38,161 bases of DNA, from contig CALHIA010000092.1 in assembly GCA_938030585.1 (NCBI GenBank), positions 1 to 38,161 of the forward strand, written 5' to 3'. Below the pieces are notes generated by a model, which saw nothing but the letters and a program-made list of their open reading frames with translations, was not told the origin of the DNA and searched no databases. Both the position numbers and the translations under genes were made by a program. This document shows, piece after piece, positions 24,762 to 32,487 of the stretch (position 1 is its first letter; the number at the start of each line of letters is the position of its first letter). This stretch comes from an uncultured Candidatus Saccharibacteria bacterium. GTDB lineage: Bacteria; Patescibacteriota; Saccharimonadia; Saccharimonadales; Saccharimonadaceae.

Positions 24762-27700
24762 TTAGAGATTCTTCGTAAATTGGTTTTTACTGGCGTTGAA
24801 GGTATCACCGTTATTATTGATGTATATAATATCACCGGCATTATTTTTAATTTGGCGATATTCGCCAAAATCAGCAGGGGCTCGATAAACTGTAGCTTCG
24901 CTTCCAGTACTTCGAACATTAATTGTGGTCTGATTCATCATATCAGCAATTTTACCCTGAGCCTCATGTACCATTTCGTACTTAGCACCATCAAGACCAT
25001 TGATAATATCTGGATTTTTAATACCAGTTTCAGCCAATTGATTAAGAGCGGCATTAAATCTTGCGTCCCCAGTAGCCTTCAATTCCGAAGCATCAGCATT
25101 TGACATGGCATTAAGTTTATCACCATTAATATTGCTAAGCGCAAATTCAGTTCCTTCTGCACGAAGCTGATTAGCTAGACCTTCAACCGTATCTTCACCG
25201 GTTGCCTGACTGGTGCCCCTAAGTGACGTTAACTGACCAGTTAATACTTGATGCTTATCGGCAAAACCAGGAATGCTCGAACTAGCATGATCAAGTTGTG
25301 TCATAGCACGCCCAGAAGTTTTTAGGTTTGAATCTGCCATCATACCATTGATAAGCTTTTGTCCACTTTTTGTAGCACCAACAACCCTGGTAAGTGCGCG
25401 AATTCTACTGTCATGGGCTTCTTTTTCTTGATCCGTAGCACCTTTATATGATTTTTCCATTTCTTTCTTCAACTCAGCCGCAAGCTCATCTTCTGATTTT
25501 CCACTATTTCGATAGCTACTCATAAGAATCTTATCCTGGTATTCCATAGCTTCGTCTTTGGCAAGATTCTCGAGATTTTTAAAACCACTGCCACTAAAAT
25601 TACTTAAAGCAGTACTAGCAGCATAATCACCACCAGCACGCATTTTAGAATCTTTATTGAGAATTTCTACAGCTCTAGCACGATCTCGCATCTGACCAGA
25701 AGTAAGCGTTTTACCTGATCTTTTCATGTTATTGTAACCACGTAATTTTTCTTCAGCACGCTTGACTTCTCTGTCTGCAGCAAAATTGTTCTTTGCATTT
25801 CTGTAGAATTCAGAAGAAGCAATAGCCCCACCTGCCATACTTGCGCCCTTGAGAGCTCCGCCACGCATCTTATCGAAGGCGCCAGTAATACTACCGAGCC
25901 CTGCAAGAGATTTTGAAGTCATGGATGGGATTGCGAAGTAAGGAAGAACGTTCAGTAATCCACCCACAATCATCATAAGAATATCAGTACTGGTACCAAT
26001 AATAATCGAGGAAGCAAGCGCACCAGCAGAGGTTGCAAAGATAAACATCGGATAAAGCATCAGAAGTGCTTTGACGGTAGAAATATATTTCTTAGTTATC
26101 GCAGCAGTATTCGGTAAAGCATATAAGACCATCATGAGTGGGGCAAGTACAACTACCATTATAATAGCAGCCTGACGAATAGTTAACATAATAAAACCAA
26201 AGAAGACTGATATCAATGTCGTAACAATAAACATCACTACCGGAAGAATAATTGCTGGACCAGCAAGTGCTCCGGTCGCTACCCCAATACCAGCAAGACC
26301 ACCTGCAACTCCAGTTACACTTCCAGCGATAGCAGATATAATTGCAGATGCTCTAGTGGAGGCATCAGCATCCATGCCATCAGCAGCTACCGACCTAATA
26401 AGTGCCCCAATACCATTACCGGCAATTTGAGAAAGGTCAATTAAGACACCCATAATTAAATATGAGAAATTAACCAGGATTGCAGTAATGATAAGCTTTG
26501 GTAATATTTTCTTAATGTTGTAATTAGAGATACCAATATTAGTCACCTGAGAAAACACTACTACGAGTAGCATAATCACAAAACCGATATTGGCAATATT
26601 ACGGAAGGCGGACCAGGCCTTATAGATGGATGAATCCTGCTTAGAGAATTGCTCAATGATAGAAGTATGTACAGTAGTAAGGCTAGTAATAAAACCAAGA
26701 AGTCCACCAGCCGTAGCTGCACCATCGGCAATGGCCGGACAAAGCATCCAAGAAAGGAAACCGCCGTTTTCCTGACAATAGCTTTGCTTCTCATCGGCAG
26801 TTCCATCATCAGTAGATGAGTCGCCTGTTTCAATTTGATTCTCCAAATGTTCCGTTTCTAAACATTTTTCACCACCATTACCATCATCGACAGTGAACTT
26901 ATTGTCCGCTAGTGCTTTTTGCAGAGTTTCATATTCCTGTTTTTCGGCATCTGAGAGAGTCTCACCCTCGTCATACATTTTATGCTCATACCCCTCAACA
27001 ATTCCCCTAGCCTGAGTTTTAGTTTTTTCTGATCCACATGCACTCTCTTCCTGAACTTTTATTTTTTTAGTTTCAATACATTTTCTTCCACCATTGCCAT
27101 CATCTTCAGTAAAATCTTTCTTTTGTAGAGCACTAGAAAGTTTTGTATATTCAGCCTTTTCATCTGCTGTTAAGACAGCGCCAGCTCCTTCTCGACGACT
27201 ATATTCAGTCACAGTATCAGTCACGGCCTGAATCATTTCGGGACTACCACAAGTGTCTTGTTTAGCTGTTTTGAAATTTGCGGCATAGAATTCAGCATTT
27301 TTATTTAAAATATCTGAGAGATCCTTGCAGCTCTTTGATTTATTAATATTGCCACCGTTATTGCTATAGACAAAGGATGTAGCATCAACGTCCTTACCAT
27401 CGCCACCAAATTTTATTTTTGGATATTTTTCAGACACCTTACCGTCTTTATCTACAATTTTTACCGAATAACTAGCTGCTTGGTTAGTCTTTTTATCTTC
27501 GAATCCAGAAACACAATCACTATTGAACGCATTTAATGCAGCTAGGTAATCGAGGTTTGCGTTTATATTATCCTTTTCAATATTTTCAAATTTTTCAGCA
27601 AAAACATTGCCGCTCATGCGCTTTTCATAAATTGACTTGAGTGTAGGAATACCGGTTGTTTTATTTCTCTGAAATGCACCGTTAGGAATACCTTCTGCAC

Positions 27701-28298
27701 AATTATCGGTTTTTTCTGCATGAATTGTAGACCCTCTCCTTGCACCACCAGTAATCTTGACATGACTAAAGAGTCCATCTGCTTTCTGATTACAGAATAA
27801 ATCCGAAATACTGCCGCCTGGCTTAAAAAAATCAACAAACTCTTTAGTTATATTGGACGAACTTGAATCATCACAATAGGCCTTACCATCATGTTTACTT
27901 CCTTCTATAGATTGCTCAAGACTACCAACTCTAATCTTTATATGGTCACTATTATCATCACCCTGTAATCCAAGGTCACTAAAGTCACGAAATAGATTTC
28001 CCTTATTTTTTTCAATCTCTTTTAGACTTGTTCGATCTTGTTTTTTTGCCACATCTTTTTGACTTCTAGCCCTAGGAGTATAAGTTAATTCAGCTTTTTC
28101 ATAGCATTTTTTAAACGCCGCCATAATTGTGCGAGCCTTAATAGCATCATTAACTAACCCCTCAACCTTATCCGCTGGAGCAGAAATTATGGTAACATTC
28201 TTTGCAGCAAATACAGTAGAAGTAGTATACAAAACTAGGTTCAATATCAAGATTGAAACCAAAACAACAAGACTAATTCGATATTTTTTATTTTTCAT
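24762..28298 (-). CDS. Large VirB6/TrbL-like membrane protein of CPR type
   Basis: Protein of about 1178 aa. ATG at 28298 is preferred over the GTG at 28301 because the GAGG at 28308-28305 is six bases from it. A signal-like segment (about residues 8-31, ending TVFAA) leads into a polar extracytoplasmic region of about 500 residues. This contains a tandem repeat of about 71 residues from near 350 and near 421, each with CGS and DDGNGGxKCxET. Several hydrophobic segments (about 535-840) include the CPR-typical stretch FRNIANIGFVIMLLVVVFSQ and resemble VirB6/TrbL channel proteins of type IV secretion. A cytoplasmic tail of about 330 residues, rich in Ala, Lys and Ser, ends the protein. No VirB4-type ATPase is in the window, so the secretion role is inferred. 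Confidence 0.8.
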   Translation of the reverse strand: MKNKKYRISLVVLVSILILNLVLYTTSTVFAAKNVTIISAPADKVEGLVNDAIKARTIMAAFKKCYEKAELTYTPRARSQKDVAKKQDRTSLKEIEKNKGNLFRDFSDLGLQGDDNSDHIKIRVGSLEQSIEGSKHDGKAYCDDSSSSNITKEFVDFFKPGGSISDLFCNQKADGLFSHVKITGGARRGSTIHAEKTDNCAEGIPNGAFQRNKTTGIPTLKSIYEKRMSGNVFAEKFENIEKDNINANLDYLAALNAFNSDCVSGFEDKKTNQAASYSVKIVDKDGKVSEKYPKIKFGGDGKDVDATSFVYSNNGGNINKSKSCKDLSDILNKNAEFYAANFKTAKQDTCGSPEMIQAVTDTVTEYSRREGAGAVLTADEKAEYTKLSSALQKKDFTEDDGNGGRKCIETKKIKVQEESACGSEKTKTQARGIVEGYEHKMYDEGETLSDAEKQEYETLQKALADNKFTVDDGNGGEKCLETEHLENQIETGDSSTDDGTADEKQSYCQENGGFLSWMLCPAIADGAATAGGLLGFITSLTTVHTSIIEQFSKQDSSIYKAWSAFRNIANIGFVIMLLVVVFSQVTNIGISNYNIKKILPKLIITAILVNFSYLIMGVLIDLSQIAGNGIGALIRSVAADGMDADASTRASAIISAIAGSVTGVAGGLAGIGVATGALAGPAIILPVVMFIVTTLISVFFGFIMLTIRQAAIIMVVVLAPLMMVLYALPNTAAITKKYISTVKALLMLYPMFIFATSAGALASSIIIGTSTDILMMIVGGLLNVLPYFAIPSMTSKSLAGLGSITGAFDKMRGGALKGASMAGGAIASSEFYRNAKNNFAADREVKRAEEKLRGYNNMKRSGKTLTSGQMRDRARAVEILNKDSKMRAGGDYAASTALSNFSGSGFKNLENLAKDEAMEYQDKILMSSYRNSGKSEDELAAELKKEMEKSYKGATDQEKEAHDSRIRALTRVVGATKSGQKLINGMMADSNLKTSGRAMTQLDHASSSIPGFADKHQVLTGQLTSLRGTSQATGEDTVEGLANQLRAEGTEFALSNINGDKLNAMSNADASELKATGDARFNAALNQLAETGIKNPDIINGLDGAKYEMVHEAQGKIADMMNQTTINVRSTGSEATVYRAPADFGEYRQIKNNAGDIIYINNNGDTFNASKNQFTKNL

Positions 28299-28301
28299 CA
28301 C

Positions 28302-29141
28302 CTACCTCACGCCTACAATGCATTTACTTATATATTCACTGATATTATTTTGATTCTTGTAACCTGGAAGACTATAGACAGAAGAGAATACTTTTTTTAG
28401 ACTATTGTTTTCAATATTTTTTATTACATTTTCGACCTGCTTAGATTGCTCTTCACAATTATCACCACCCAACACATCGGATCCATCAAAATAACATGTG
28501 TCATTATCAATCAATTCATTTAAGTGCTTATTATATGAAATTAACTCAGTAAAATTTTCATATAATGCCTTATATGAAATATTGTCAGCAGAGGAATACT
28601 TCGATATAGTATCTATATCATTGCTTTGAAAAGCTTGATAAAAATCTTCATATACGGCTATAGCATTTATATATGGATTATATCTTTCATCAAGCTTCTT
28701 TTTTAATTCAGAGAATATTTTCCTACTTGCCTCATTACCATCAAAGTTTTTCTTAACTGTTAGTAAATTTTTAAGCTTCTCAAGAGACCCCTTCGACTCT
28801 TTTATACTTTGGCTTTTTGACTCATCAAAGACCATTTCAAACGTTAAATTATTATTATAAGTATTAAAAAATAATTTTTCTAGATTATTTATTTTCTCCA
28901 TATCATCAGATTCATAAAAGGTAGTCAATTCTTCCTTGCTCATATTTTTTGAGTCGATAACCGTTTTCTTAAAAAGAAAACTCAAGAGAAAAACAAAAAG
29001 TAGACCAACTAAGCCAAAGACAACATACTTCTTCAGATTCTTCCCCTTAGGTTTGGTAGCATAGGCGTTTGGGATAATGATGTCGGAAAAATCACCACCT
29101 TGTGGAGCGGAAGTAAAAGATTTGTTTGTATTTTGGTCCAT
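28302..29141 (-). CDS. Single-span membrane protein, unknown function
   Basis: A 279-aa protein with a polar N-terminus of about 37 residues, one membrane segment (about 39-60, VVFGLVGLLFVFLLSFLF) and an outer helical domain of about 210 residues rich in Lys, Asn, Glu and Ser. Two cysteines (DTCYFDG, GDNCEEQ) lie 15 residues apart and could pair outside the membrane. It overlaps or abuts the start of the VirB6-like gene, so the two form an operon and may act in one envelope complex. No family recognised. The start is supported by a -10 box eight bases upstream; there is no ribosome site. Confidence 0.75.
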   Translation of the reverse strand: MDQNTNKSFTSAPQGGDFSDIIIPNAYATKPKGKNLKKYVVFGLVGLLFVFLLSFLFKKTVIDSKNMSKEELTTFYESDDMEKINNLEKLFFNTYNNNLTFEMVFDESKSQSIKESKGSLEKLKNLLTVKKNFDGNEASRKIFSELKKKLDERYNPYINAIAVYEDFYQAFQSNDIDTISKYSSADNISYKALYENFTELISYNKHLNELIDNDTCYFDGSDVLGGDNCEEQSKQVENVIKNIENNSLKKVFSSVYSLPGYKNQNNISEYISKCIVGVR

Positions 29142-29149
29142 TTGGTTAA

Positions 29150-29158
29150 ATTATAACA
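29150..29158 (-). promoter_or_regulatory. Extended -10 promoter of the VirB6-like operon, leaderless type
   Basis: Minus strand TGT then TATAAT at 29155-29150, eight bases before the ATG at 29141, with no Shine-Dalgarno sequence. Confidence 0.65.
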
Positions 29159-29177
29159 TAAGAGTTTTAAAAAACCA

Positions 29178-29210
29178 CCAAAAAACTCCAGCCGAGACTG
29201 GAGTTTTTGG
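29178..29210 (-). terminator. Strong terminator after the structured RNA region
   Basis: An 11-bp stem (29208-29198 with 29191-29181) has a 6-nt loop, and a six-T run (29185-29180) read on the minus strand overlaps the end of the stem. It ends the region 3' of the surface-protein gene and lies before the promoter of the next gene. A T run also follows on the plus strand. Confidence 0.85.
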
Positions 29211-29212
29211 AT

Positions 29213-29358
29213 GGACTTCGTAGGTTGTTTCAATGATAATACATTTTTAACTCAAGACGTATTTTATTATCATCACGCAGTTTTCAACCATTTAGCTTGG
29301 GCCTCCCCGCTCAATAATTCAAGCAGGAAGGCTTATCCGAAGCTAAGTATTGACGTCC
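29213..29358 (-). ncRNA. Candidate structured RNA with three-way junction
   Basis: Non-coding stretch between the surface-protein stop and a strong terminator. On the minus strand it folds into three arms. P1: 29358-29352 with 29219-29213 (six of seven pairs). P2: 29346-29340 with 29298-29292 (seven pairs), then a 12-pair stem 29332-29321 with 29312-29301 and an 8-nt loop. P3: 29289-29285 with 29227-29223 and 29273-29265 with 29241-29233 (nine pairs). Three pairs of the 12-bp stem are G-U on the minus strand; on the plus strand they would be C-A mismatches, so an RNA read from the minus strand is favoured. No 6S, tmRNA, SRP or RNase P signature was recognised. It may be processed from the surface-protein mRNA. 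Confidence 0.55.
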
Positions 29359-29382
29359 TAAGAAAATCTTCGGAGCGGTCAA

Positions 29383-30702
29383 TTAGCGAAGTTTTTTACG
29401 GCTAGAAAGATAAAGACCAGCAGTTGTAACAATAGAACCAAGACCGAAGGCAGAGCTAATTACGGTTTCAGGACCGGTTTTTGGCATTTCCTTTGGAAGT
29501 TCTTGTTTTGGTTTTTCTGGGTTTGGAGTAACTGGAGTTACTGGTTTTTCTGGGGTATTTTCACAGGTTTTCTTAACGTAAACATCTGCGCTACCTTGAA
29601 CAGCAAAACCATTAGCCGAAGCCTTAGCCCAGTTAATCAAACGGTTATTACCACAAATAAGATTTTCATCGACAACCTTAGCAGTGAAACGGACATAACC
29701 ATCACCATTAATATTGTAGCCACCAATATTCAAACCACCATTAATAACGGTGTTGGAATCAGTAGTTAGACCATCTTTGTGTTTTGAGGTAAATAATTTA
29801 GTAGTACCATTAACATATTGCATGTTCTTTGGCAAAGAGTCGCTTACCACAACATCCTTAACGGCAGAAGCGTTAAGGTTCTTGTAGTGAATTTGATATT
29901 CGACAGAGTCACCAACCTTGGCATCAACGGAAGTTTTCCATTCCTTATCGCCAAGCATACGAACCTTCTTAGTAATAGAGGTGTTTTCGAAAACTGGTTT
30001 AACCTTAATAGTGACATAACCAGCATAGTTGTAACAACCAGGGAGGTTACCATCTAATTTATCATAACCAACTTTCACACCACCATTTACGATAGAGTCA
30101 GATAAGGTAGTACCATTCTTAAAAATGTTATTTTCAAAGGTAGCAGAACCTTCAACATAGTCAAGGTAGAAAGCACGACCATCGGCGCTCTTAAGATTCA
30201 AAGAATCCCAGTAACGAGATGGAGTTGCATTCGAGGCATTAATGAAGCCAGAAATACGAGCAGTCTTAGAAACCACAGTTGGTAAAGAAATTTCAGTGGT
30301 GACATCTTTAGCTACAGCGTTAACACCCTTAGGGTTATTGTTGTGAACATAGAGACGAACTACGTAAGTTTTACCTTCTTCAACGTTAACATCACCGATG
30401 TTCCAAACGTTGTTTTTGCCATTGTTGCCAGTAGCTTCGTCGCGAATACCCAAGAAGCTGCGTTCATCGTTTAATGGCATAATGACACCGGCCTCTTTTT
30501 CCTTAGCGGAGATAGAAGAACCGTCGTCCTTGATAGAGTTCATGACGATCTTGTCGCCAAGTTTACCAGCGTTAATGTCAGCGATAGTGTAAGTAGCGCG
30601 ACCGCCAGCGTTATCACCCCAACCAGATACAGTTGCAACAGTAGCAAGACCAGCAACAGTCACGGTAGCAGCGATGGATGCAAATTTGAATGCTTTTTTC
30701 AT
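29383..30702 (-). CDS. Secreted surface protein with DUF11-like domains and sortase-type tail
   Basis: Wall-anchored or exported protein of 439 aa. The ATG at 30702 is used, with AAAGGAG 5-6 nt upstream; a TTG at 30717 opens the same frame but overlaps this ribosome site. A signal peptide (about residues 1-28) precedes a large Asn/Thr/Val-rich region. Near 250-345 lies a DUF11-type module (VGDSVEYQIHYKNLNASAVKDVVVSDSLP). A Pro/Lys-rich spacer, the motif MPKTG, a hydrophobic segment and SSRKKLR follow, the usual layout of sortase substrates with Met for Leu. No sortase gene is in the window. The role is likely adhesion or surface structure. Confidence 0.85.
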   Translation of the reverse strand: MKKAFKFASIAATVTVAGLATVATVSGWGDNAGGRATYTIADINAGKLGDKIVMNSIKDDGSSISAKEKEAGVIMPLNDERSFLGIRDEATGNNGKNNVWNIGDVNVEEGKTYVVRLYVHNNNPKGVNAVAKDVTTEISLPTVVSKTARISGFINASNATPSRYWDSLNLKSADGRAFYLDYVEGSATFENNIFKNGTTLSDSIVNGGVKVGYDKLDGNLPGCYNYAGYVTIKVKPVFENTSITKKVRMLGDKEWKTSVDAKVGDSVEYQIHYKNLNASAVKDVVVSDSLPKNMQYVNGTTKLFTSKHKDGLTTDSNTVINGGLNIGGYNINGDGYVRFTAKVVDENLICGNNRLINWAKASANGFAVQGSADVYVKKTCENTPEKPVTPVTPNPEKPKQELPKEMPKTGPETVISSAFGLGSIVTTAGLYLSSRKKLR

Positions 30703-30730
30703 AAAAGCTCCTTTCAATTAAATTGTTCCT

Positions 30731-30736
30731 GTTATA
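30731..30736 (-). promoter_or_regulatory. Candidate -10 box of the surface-protein gene
   Basis: Minus strand TATAAC (30736-30731) gives a leader of about 22 nt with AAAGGAG. The same bases on the plus strand read TGTTATAAA (30730-30738), so a promoter facing the other way is also possible. Confidence 0.4.
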
Positions 30737-30809
30737 AAATTTTGTTTTCGATTTGACTACACGAATCTAAATCTTTTTCTTCTAGCCAAATTGTTAATTT
30801 TCGTCTATG

Positions 30810-30911
30810 CCACTGAAATCGAATCGTCTCAAGAGTAAACATGAATTACCCGGCGGCCTGAGCCGCCAGGGTAATTAAGGTACAACATAGATGTAGATAA
30901 GTTGTACTGAA
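30810..30911 (+). repeat. Left copy of inverted twin element
   Basis: Non-coding element matching the complement of 33683-33755. Block A, 30810-30839, matches the right copy at 25 of 30 bases without gaps. Block B, 30887-30898 (ATAGATGTAGAT), is identical, followed by GTTGTA and TGAA with small insertions. Weaker similarity may reach out to about 30780. Between the blocks is a copy-specific 14-bp GC-rich hairpin (30844-30876) with a CTGA loop and one bulge; it lacks a T run. GTACAAC (30880-30886) and GTTGTAC (30901-30907) form a further inverted repeat. Confidence 0.7.
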
Positions 30912-30916
30912 GTTCA

Positions 30917-32263
30917 TTACTGGACTTCGTCTAGGACGTCATTACCTTCGGCAATGTCGTCAACCTTAACTCCGTTTTTGTCTCTGTACTCAGCTGATTG
31001 CGGCTGAGTTTCTGTAGCGTAATCTTTTCGATTTTCATACGCTGCTTCAGATTCCTCGATACTTCTGCCCTGATCTCGAGTCGGAGTTTCCGGTTTTACT
31101 TTCTCCGGTCTCTCATGACCTCCATCCGTGCGAACCGCTGGGTCCGTAGGCTCGAAGGCATCAGTACCGACGGTAGCATTACCACCACCTATCTGAGCTC
31201 CGCCGTTATTAACGGGGTCCTGAGAAGGCTTCTTCTCAGGTTGACTCTCATGATGGTTATTTCCGCCACCGCCACCACCGCCACCTCTACGGCGACGTTC
31301 AGTACTTCTCTCAGTCTCTGACTCCTTGGTAGAAGACTCAGTAGAAGAGTCGGTAGACGTCTGAGTTGAAGACTCCTTGGTGCTAGACTCTGTTTGCTTT
31401 TGCTTCTTCTCGGTAATCTTCACCTTGATAAGCTCTGGACGCTTATCGTGTACGTTAATTCCAATCTTGAAGATCTCGGTGCCAGCTTTATTTACATAAG
31501 CTAGCACTAAGGCGTCACGAGTAAACTCGTAGTGCGCCTCGGTAAGCGTCGTGAGTTTGGCGGAATCAGTATTCGCCAAACTCAGTGGATAATGGTGATT
31601 TGTAGTCACCAATTGTACTCCTTGGTTGATAAGCCGATCTCTAAGCCACAATGTAGCTACGCCGAGCTTGAGCTGTCTATCGTTGATATACAGCTTTCCG
31701 CCCTCCTCTCGGAGATAGTTCTGACCACCAGTTCCGTCCTTCATGAATCTGTCATATTCAAGTTGTGCCTCATTTAACCAGGGGTTAATCTGAGGGAGAG
31801 TAGTTCCATCACTCAAGGTTATATTCGAGAATATTTTAATCCACGATTGAGTACATACATAATTTGTTAGAACTTCCTGGTTATCCTCTGTAATCATGAT
31901 AGCTACTTCGTCTTCGCTATACTTCTCGCCATCCTTCGTTCCGTGAGTCACGGAAAAAGGCGTGGATAGAGCGTCACTAAAGCCAGATTCTGCGACTCTT
32001 TCGGCTGCCTTATTTGGCATCGAATTGTCGCAGAACTCTCGACTGAGTTCTGGGTACGCTTTCGCGTACTCATAGTTATCGAAGTCGAATGTCAATTCTG
32101 ATTTCTCAGCTTCGACATCCTTTGCGGAAAGCGTTTCCGCCTCTGCATCGGCGTGATTTCTTTGACAAGATTTCACACCAACTGCTATAGGCAGTACCAC
32201 AAGTGTAACAGCTAAAATTCCGGCTAAAATCTTTTCGGTTTTGCCAAATCTAAACTTTTTCAT
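30917..32263 (-). CDS. Cassette gene 3: secreted or anchored protein, unknown function
   Basis: A 448-aa protein starting MKKFRFGKTEK with one membrane or signal segment (about residues 12-29, ILAVTLVVLPIAVGV). The extracytoplasmic part (about 50-285) looks folded and ends in alternating polar strands. A low-complexity Ser/Thr/Glu stretch (about 290-330) with TESST/KESST repeats follows, then RRRR and eight glycines. The last 110 residues are hydrophilic, rich in Pro, Glu and Asp. No sortase motif. AGGAGG lies before the ATG, and the start overlaps the preceding stop by four bases (ATGA), so translation is coupled. No family recognised. Confidence 0.75.
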   Translation of the reverse strand: MKKFRFGKTEKILAGILAVTLVVLPIAVGVKSCQRNHADAEAETLSAKDVEAEKSELTFDFDNYEYAKAYPELSREFCDNSMPNKAAERVAESGFSDALSTPFSVTHGTKDGEKYSEDEVAIMITEDNQEVLTNYVCTQSWIKIFSNITLSDGTTLPQINPWLNEAQLEYDRFMKDGTGGQNYLREEGGKLYINDRQLKLGVATLWLRDRLINQGVQLVTTNHHYPLSLANTDSAKLTTLTEAHYEFTRDALVLAYVNKAGTEIFKIGINVHDKRPELIKVKITEKKQKQTESSTKESSTQTSTDSSTESSTKESETERSTERRRRGGGGGGGGNNHHESQPEKKPSQDPVNNGGAQIGGGNATVGTDAFEPTDPAVRTDGGHERPEKVKPETPTRDQGRSIEESEAAYENRKDYATETQPQSAEYRDKNGVKVDDIAEGNDVLDEVQ

Positions 32264-32475
32264 TTTTTACCTCCTCTTGAGACTCCGTCCTCGATGTGGG
32301 AAATGCGGAGTCTAGTTAAAAACGTAACTACGAACACAATAATCATCATGCAACTTAGCACGATGCCTTCTGTGTTTAGGCTGTCGATTTCAATCTTAAG
32401 CGAGATTATTCCGAAGATAAATCCCACAAGTCTTAAAATCTGACAGTAATACTCCAATACCATCTCCTCGTTCAT
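32260..32475 (-). CDS. Cassette gene 2: small two-span membrane protein
   Basis: A 71-aa protein with two hydrophobic segments (about residues 10-24 and 37-53) joined by a short polar loop and a basic tail ending RGGKK. The ATG at 32475 is preferred because AGGAGG (32489-32484) is eight bases from it; another ATG at 32481 is only two bases away. It lies between the two large cassette genes and overlaps the next start by four bases. Small two-span proteins in such positions can be holin-like or assembly factors, but there is no evidence for either. Confidence 0.65.
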   Translation of the reverse strand: MNEEMVLEYYCQILRLVGFIFGIISLKIEIDSLNTEGIVLSCMMIIVFVVTFLTRLRISHIEDGVSRGGKK

Positions 32476-32487
32476 AGGCATCTCCTC

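Noticed and set aside
29213..29358. 6S RNA, tmRNA or SRP RNA identity for the structured region
   Set aside because: No tRNA-like end, tag reading frame, GGAAGCAGCC-type SRP loop or clear 6S layout could be found; left as an unassigned RNA.
29211..29405. Plus-strand open frame of 64 codons over the structured RNA region
   Set aside because: No ribosome site or promoter, and the start lies at the edge of the terminator hairpin. The strand-specific pairing favours a minus-strand RNA.
30880..30907. Integron attC-like site in the left twin element
   Set aside because: GTACAAC and GTTGTAC resemble attC core boxes but do not fit the RYYYAAC/GTTRRRY pattern, and no integrase gene is in the window.
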